Notes under the pieces: model-generated | Databases searched by the model: none | What the model saw: only the letters and a program-made list of their open reading frames with translations | Told to the model about the DNA's origin: nothing | Shown: in pieces, positions 61,245 to 64,000 of the stretch | Numbering within the stretch: position 1 is the first letter of the stretch | Layout: each line of letters begins with the position of its first letter | NCBI RefSeq assembly: GCF_024609765.1 | Contig: NZ_JANFDG010000024.1 | Location: 23,552 to 87,551 of the forward strand | DNA from: Shinella pollutisoli | Lineage (GTDB): Bacteria; Pseudomonadota; Alphaproteobacteria; Rhizobiales; Rhizobiaceae | DNA length: 64,000 bases | Direction of reading: 5' to 3' | Translations under genes and position numbers: made by a program

Positions 61245-62960
61245 ATGAGTGCAACCGTAGTTGAGGGTCGGCGCGCAAGCGTCGACCTGTCCGTTCCGAT
61301 CTTCCTCATTCTCGGCCTGCTGCTGAGCGTGCTGGTCATCCTGCCGCTGTTCTGGATCATCTGGTACAGCTTCACCAGCGACGGCGGCGGCGGCTTCACG
61401 CTCGCGAACTTCGCGGCCCTCGTCACGGACCCGACCCTCGTGCGCGCCTATGCGATCGCCATCGGCATGGCCTTTGCCGTGGGCGTGCTGTCGTGCCTCG
61501 TCGCCACGCCGATGGCATGGCTGGTCGCACGGACGGACCTGCCGGGCCGGCGCTTCTTCCGGATGCTGATCACGGCCTCGTTCGTGACGCCGCCCTTTCT
61601 CGGCGCCATCGCCTACGAGATCCTCGCCGCGCCGAACAGCGGCATCGTCAACGTGGCCTTCCGCTCCCTCTTCGGCCTGGATTCCTCGACCGTGCTCGTG
61701 AACATCTACACGTTCACCGGCCTGGTGTTCGCGATCGCCTGCTTCACCTTCCCCTACGTCTTCACGCTGGTCGCGAACGCGCTGGACAAGGTTCCCTCGG
61801 ACCTCGAAGACGCGTCCGCCATCCTCGGGGGCGGCGCCATGACCACGCTGCGCAAGGTGACGTTCCCGCTCGTGCTGCCGGCGATGCTCGCCGGGACGCT
61901 GATTGCCATCCTGCAGTCGCTGACCATGTTCGGCTCGCCGGCGATCATCGCGCTGCCGGCCGGGTTCCACGTCATCACCACCAAGATCTGGAGCCTGTTC
62001 CAGTTCCCGCCGCGCCTCGGGCTCGCCGCCGCCGCCGCCATCCCGCTGCTCGTCATCACGGTCATGCTGCTGCGCGCGCAGAAGGCGATCCTCGGCCGCA
62101 AGGGCTACACCGTACTCGGCGGAAAGAGCGGCACGCCGCGCATCAACACGCTCGGTAACTGGAAATGGGCCGCCATGGCCTTCGTGCTGACGGTCCTGTC
62201 GCTGACGATCTTCCTGCCCTACGGCGCGATCCTCAAGACCGCGTTCACCAACACCGCCGGCGATCCGATCACCTGGGAAACGCTGACGCTCCGGCACTGG
62301 AGGTTCGTGCTGTTCGAATTCTCCGCGACGCAGCTTGCGCTGCGCAACACCTTCCTGCTCGGCATCCTGACGGCGACGATCGTCACGGCCATCGCGCTGG
62401 TCACGGCCTACCTGGTCACCCGCCGCTCGATTGCCGGTGCCGGCTATCTCGGCGTGCTGGCGACGGCGCCGGTCGCCATCCCGGGCATCGTGCTCGGCGT
62501 CGGCCTGTTCCTCAGCTACGCCAACCCGACGTTCCAGCTCTACGGCACGCTCTGGATCCTGCTAATCGCCTTCATGACGATCGAGCTTCCGGCCGGGTAC
62601 CAGCAGATGTCGTCCTCCTTCGCCGGCGTCCATCCCGAGCTGGAGGAGGCGGGCCGGATCATGGGCGCGTCGCGCCTGCGCACGCTGTGGGACATCACCG
62701 CGCCGCTGCTGCGCACCAGCGTCGTCGCGGCCTGGTGCTTCGTCTTCGTCGGAACCATCCGCGAGCTGTCGGCGACGATCCTGCTCACGACGGCGAACAC
62801 CAAGCTCGTCTCGGTGATCATCTACGACCTCAACGAGAGCGGCGACCTCGGCGCCATCTGCGTGCTCGGCATATTGCTTCTGGTTGCTTCCTTCGCGGTC
62901 GTCTACATTGCCAACAGGGTGCCGGTCCTCGGCGGTTCCCAGATGAACGCCAGAGGATGA
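61245..62960 (+). CDS. ABC transporter permease, fused two-domain (FbpB/ThiP type)
   Basis: The 571-residue protein has twelve predicted spans in two homologous halves, each with an EAA-type loop: DLEDASAILGGGAMTTLRKV and ELEEAGRIMGASRLRTLWDI, each followed by a proline-rich helix (TFPLVLPAML and TAPLLRTSV). One gene thus provides both membrane subunits. It follows the binding-protein gene by 13 bases. Confidence 0.95.
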   Translation: MSATVVEGRRASVDLSVPIFLILGLLLSVLVILPLFWIIWYSFTSDGGGGFTLANFAALVTDPTLVRAYAIAIGMAFAVGVLSCLVATPMAWLVARTDLPGRRFFRMLITASFVTPPFLGAIAYEILAAPNSGIVNVAFRSLFGLDSSTVLVNIYTFTGLVFAIACFTFPYVFTLVANALDKVPSDLEDASAILGGGAMTTLRKVTFPLVLPAMLAGTLIAILQSLTMFGSPAIIALPAGFHVITTKIWSLFQFPPRLGLAAAAAIPLLVITVMLLRAQKAILGRKGYTVLGGKSGTPRINTLGNWKWAAMAFVLTVLSLTIFLPYGAILKTAFTNTAGDPITWETLTLRHWRFVLFEFSATQLALRNTFLLGILTATIVTAIALVTAYLVTRRSIAGAGYLGVLATAPVAIPGIVLGVGLFLSYANPTFQLYGTLWILLIAFMTIELPAGYQQMSSSFAGVHPELEEAGRIMGASRLRTLWDITAPLLRTSVVAAWCFVFVGTIRELSATILLTTANTKLVSVIIYDLNESGDLGAICVLGILLLVASFAVVYIANRVPVLGGSQMNARG

Positions 62961-63016
62961 CGATGGGACGGACGTATGGCAAAAAACAGCGTCTGCTGGT
63001 ATGGCAATCCTCGGAA

Positions 63017-63038
63017 CGGCGGCGCTCCGGCGCCGCCG
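63017..63038 (+). terminator. GC hairpin between permease and GntR genes
   Basis: A perfect 9-bp stem CGGCGGCGC / GCGCCGCCG with a TCCG loop and no T-tract, in the 110-base gap after the permease. It probably lowers, rather than ends, transcription into the regulator gene. Confidence 0.45.
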
Positions 63039-63070
63039 CAAGACCCCAATGCGAACGGAAGTGACCCGAC

Positions 63071-63766
63071 ATGTCGAAAGTGCCAGAGCGCCCCCAGAGC
63101 CTTGCCGCGATCGATTTCCTTCGCACGCGCTCGTTGAGCAATGTCGTTCAGGCGGAAATCGAACGCATGATCATCGACGGCGAGCTGAAGCCGAACGAGC
63201 GCGTGAACGAGAACGGGCTCTCCCAGCGCCTCGGCGTGAGCCGCGGCCCGATCCGCGAGGCCTGCAGCGCTCTCGCCGCCATGGGCCTGATCGAGATCGT
63301 CCCCAACCGGGGCTTCTTCATCAAGGCGCTGAGCAACGAGGAGGCGCTGGATCTCTCGCAGGCGCGGGCGGGCGTCTTCGCCTGCATGGTCATGCTCCTG
63401 GCCGAGCGCATCACCGACGAGCAGCTCGCCGTGCTGGAGGACCTGCTTCGCCGGATGGACGCGGTCGTCGAGACCGGGGACGTCCATATCTACTACCCGA
63501 TCAATCTGGAGTTCCACGGACAGCTCGCCCACATGGCCGGCAACAACCGGCTGGAGGCGATCTACCAGAGCTTCGTGCGCGAGCTCCACATCCAGCGCTA
63601 TCGCGCGCTTTCGAGCCCCACGGTCCTCGCCGTCTCCAACAGGGAGCACCGGGCGATCTATGACGCGCTCAAGGAGCGCGATCCGATGAAGGCCTTCGTC
63701 GCGGCCAGGAGCCACATCCTGAACGGCATCGTGCGCACCCACAAGGCGGGCGAGCCGCACGGATAA
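63071..63766 (+). CDS. GntR-family regulator, FCD (FadR) subgroup
   Basis: The 231-residue protein has a winged helix (VQAEIERMIIDGELKPNERV, then LSQRLGVSRGPIREACSALA) and an all-helical FCD domain with the metal-type ligands in NLEFHGQLAHMAGNNRLEAI and a late HILNGI histidine. As the last gene of the rightward operon it is the expected repressor for the TGT(C/T)(A/G)ACA boxes at 58064, 58179 and 59003. The effector is probably the acid substrate. Confidence 0.94.
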   Translation: MSKVPERPQSLAAIDFLRTRSLSNVVQAEIERMIIDGELKPNERVNENGLSQRLGVSRGPIREACSALAAMGLIEIVPNRGFFIKALSNEEALDLSQARAGVFACMVMLLAERITDEQLAVLEDLLRRMDAVVETGDVHIYYPINLEFHGQLAHMAGNNRLEAIYQSFVRELHIQRYRALSSPTVLAVSNREHRAIYDALKERDPMKAFVAARSHILNGIVRTHKAGEPHG

Positions 63767-63791
63767 GGCGGCATCGGCGGTAAAAGATCGG

Positions 63792-63823
63792 GGGCGACCG
63801 CACGCGGGTGCGGTCGCCCTTTT
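63792..63823 (+). terminator. Strong intrinsic terminator after the GntR gene
   Basis: A perfect 12-bp stem GGGCGACCGCAC / GTGCGGTCGCCC with a 4-base loop (GCGG) is followed by TTTT. It lies between convergent genes and can also stop transcripts from gltA, though that strand has a weaker T-tract. Confidence 0.9.
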
Positions 63824-63828
63824 CGTTC

Positions 63829-64000
63829 CTATCCCTTCCGGGCGTCGAGGCGCAGGTAGTCGCGCTTGCGCGGGCCAGTATAGAGCTGGCGCGGGCGGCC
63901 GATGCGCTGCTGCGGGTCCTCGACCATCTCGCTCCAATGGGCGATCCAGCCGACCGTGCGGGCGAGCGCGAACAGCACCGTGAACATCGTCGTCGGGAAG
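63829..64000 (-). CDS. gltA: Citrate synthase, C-terminal part
   Basis: The minus strand encodes the last 57 residues of a protein running off the right edge. [20 protein letters not shown] and [18 protein letters not shown] are near-invariant in the C-terminus of type II (hexameric) bacterial citrate synthase; the arginine in GRPRQ-type segments closes the active site of the neighbouring subunit. The stop is TAG at 63829-63831. It starts the tricarboxylic acid cycle and is normally chromosomal in rhizobia, so this window is probably chromosomal. Confidence 0.93.
   Translation of the reverse strand, partial: FPTTMFTVLFALARTVGWIAHWSEMVEDPQQRIGRPRQLYTGPRKRDYLRLDARKG

Noticed and set aside
1..64000. 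tRNA, rRNA, insertion sequences, phage genes, CRISPR arrays
   Set aside because: No cloverleaf, transposase, integrase, or regularly spaced repeat was seen on reading either strand; short structured RNAs without strong hairpins could be missed by eye.

Overview
The window looks like a high-GC alphaproteobacterial genome, most likely of the family Rhizobiaceae (Rhizobium, Ensifer, Shinella or a relative). The reasons are the GC-rich third codon positions, the density of sugar-type ABC importers each paired with its own LacI, DeoR or GntR regulator, MmgE/PrpD and SMP-30 family enzymes, a chemoreceptor ending in WEEF, and the C-terminus of a chromosomal-type citrate synthase at the right edge. 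No rRNA, tRNA, insertion sequence, phage gene or CRISPR array was seen.

Region 1 (1-12016) is mostly signal transduction. It starts with the tail of a polyamine-type binding protein overlapping a membrane GGDEF/EAL protein. Then come a decayed cheW remnant, a chemoreceptor, a second GGDEF/EAL protein preceded by a 41-codon ORF, a PAS-PAS-HTH regulator, and a NarL-type two-component system with a 35-residue membrane peptide upstream. Two palindromes (TCAGGT-N4-ACCTGA), each followed 20-21 bp later by TGCTAGGCG, mark two probably co-regulated promoters around the two-component genes.

Region 2 (12250-23935) is one long, tightly packed operon. A fused regulator (DeoR helix-turn-helix, periplasmic-binding-protein segments, DeoR sensor domain) precedes a sugar ABC importer whose genes are interleaved with a crotonase, an SDR, a mutarotase-like protein, an SMP-30 lactonase, a solute-binding-like protein without signal peptide, and a class III CoA-transferase. 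Together they suggest uptake of a sugar or sugar acid followed by CoA-thioester chemistry. A divergent LysR/hydrolase pair follows.

Region 3 (26219-47353) is a large cyclitol- or sugar-acid-like catabolic island with two ribose-type importers, three Gfo/Idh/MocA dehydrogenases, IolE- and IolD-like enzymes, an SMP-30 lactonase, three SDRs, a D-2-hydroxyacid dehydrogenase and an HpaI-type aldolase. It has two LacI regulators with the same recognition helix. The first half carries 16-bp operators (TTGCAT-N4-ATGCAA) and the second half 15-bp operators (ATGCAT-AAT-ATGCAA): the same half-site with a spacer one base shorter.

Region 4 (47396-52911) is a third ribose-type importer with a metallo-beta-lactamase-fold lactonase, divergent from its own LacI, with two inverted operator candidates in between. 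Region 5 (53027-63766) is a divergent carboxylic-acid-like cluster. The leftward operon holds two MmgE/PrpD proteins, an AbrB-type membrane protein and an isocitrate/isopropylmalate-type dehydrogenase. The rightward operon holds an SDR lacking the usual tyrosine, a ferric/polyamine-type ABC importer and an FCD-type GntR regulator. Four TGT(C/T)(A/G)ACA boxes sit at its two control regions. The window closes with a strong terminator hairpin and the 3' end of gltA on the opposite strand.
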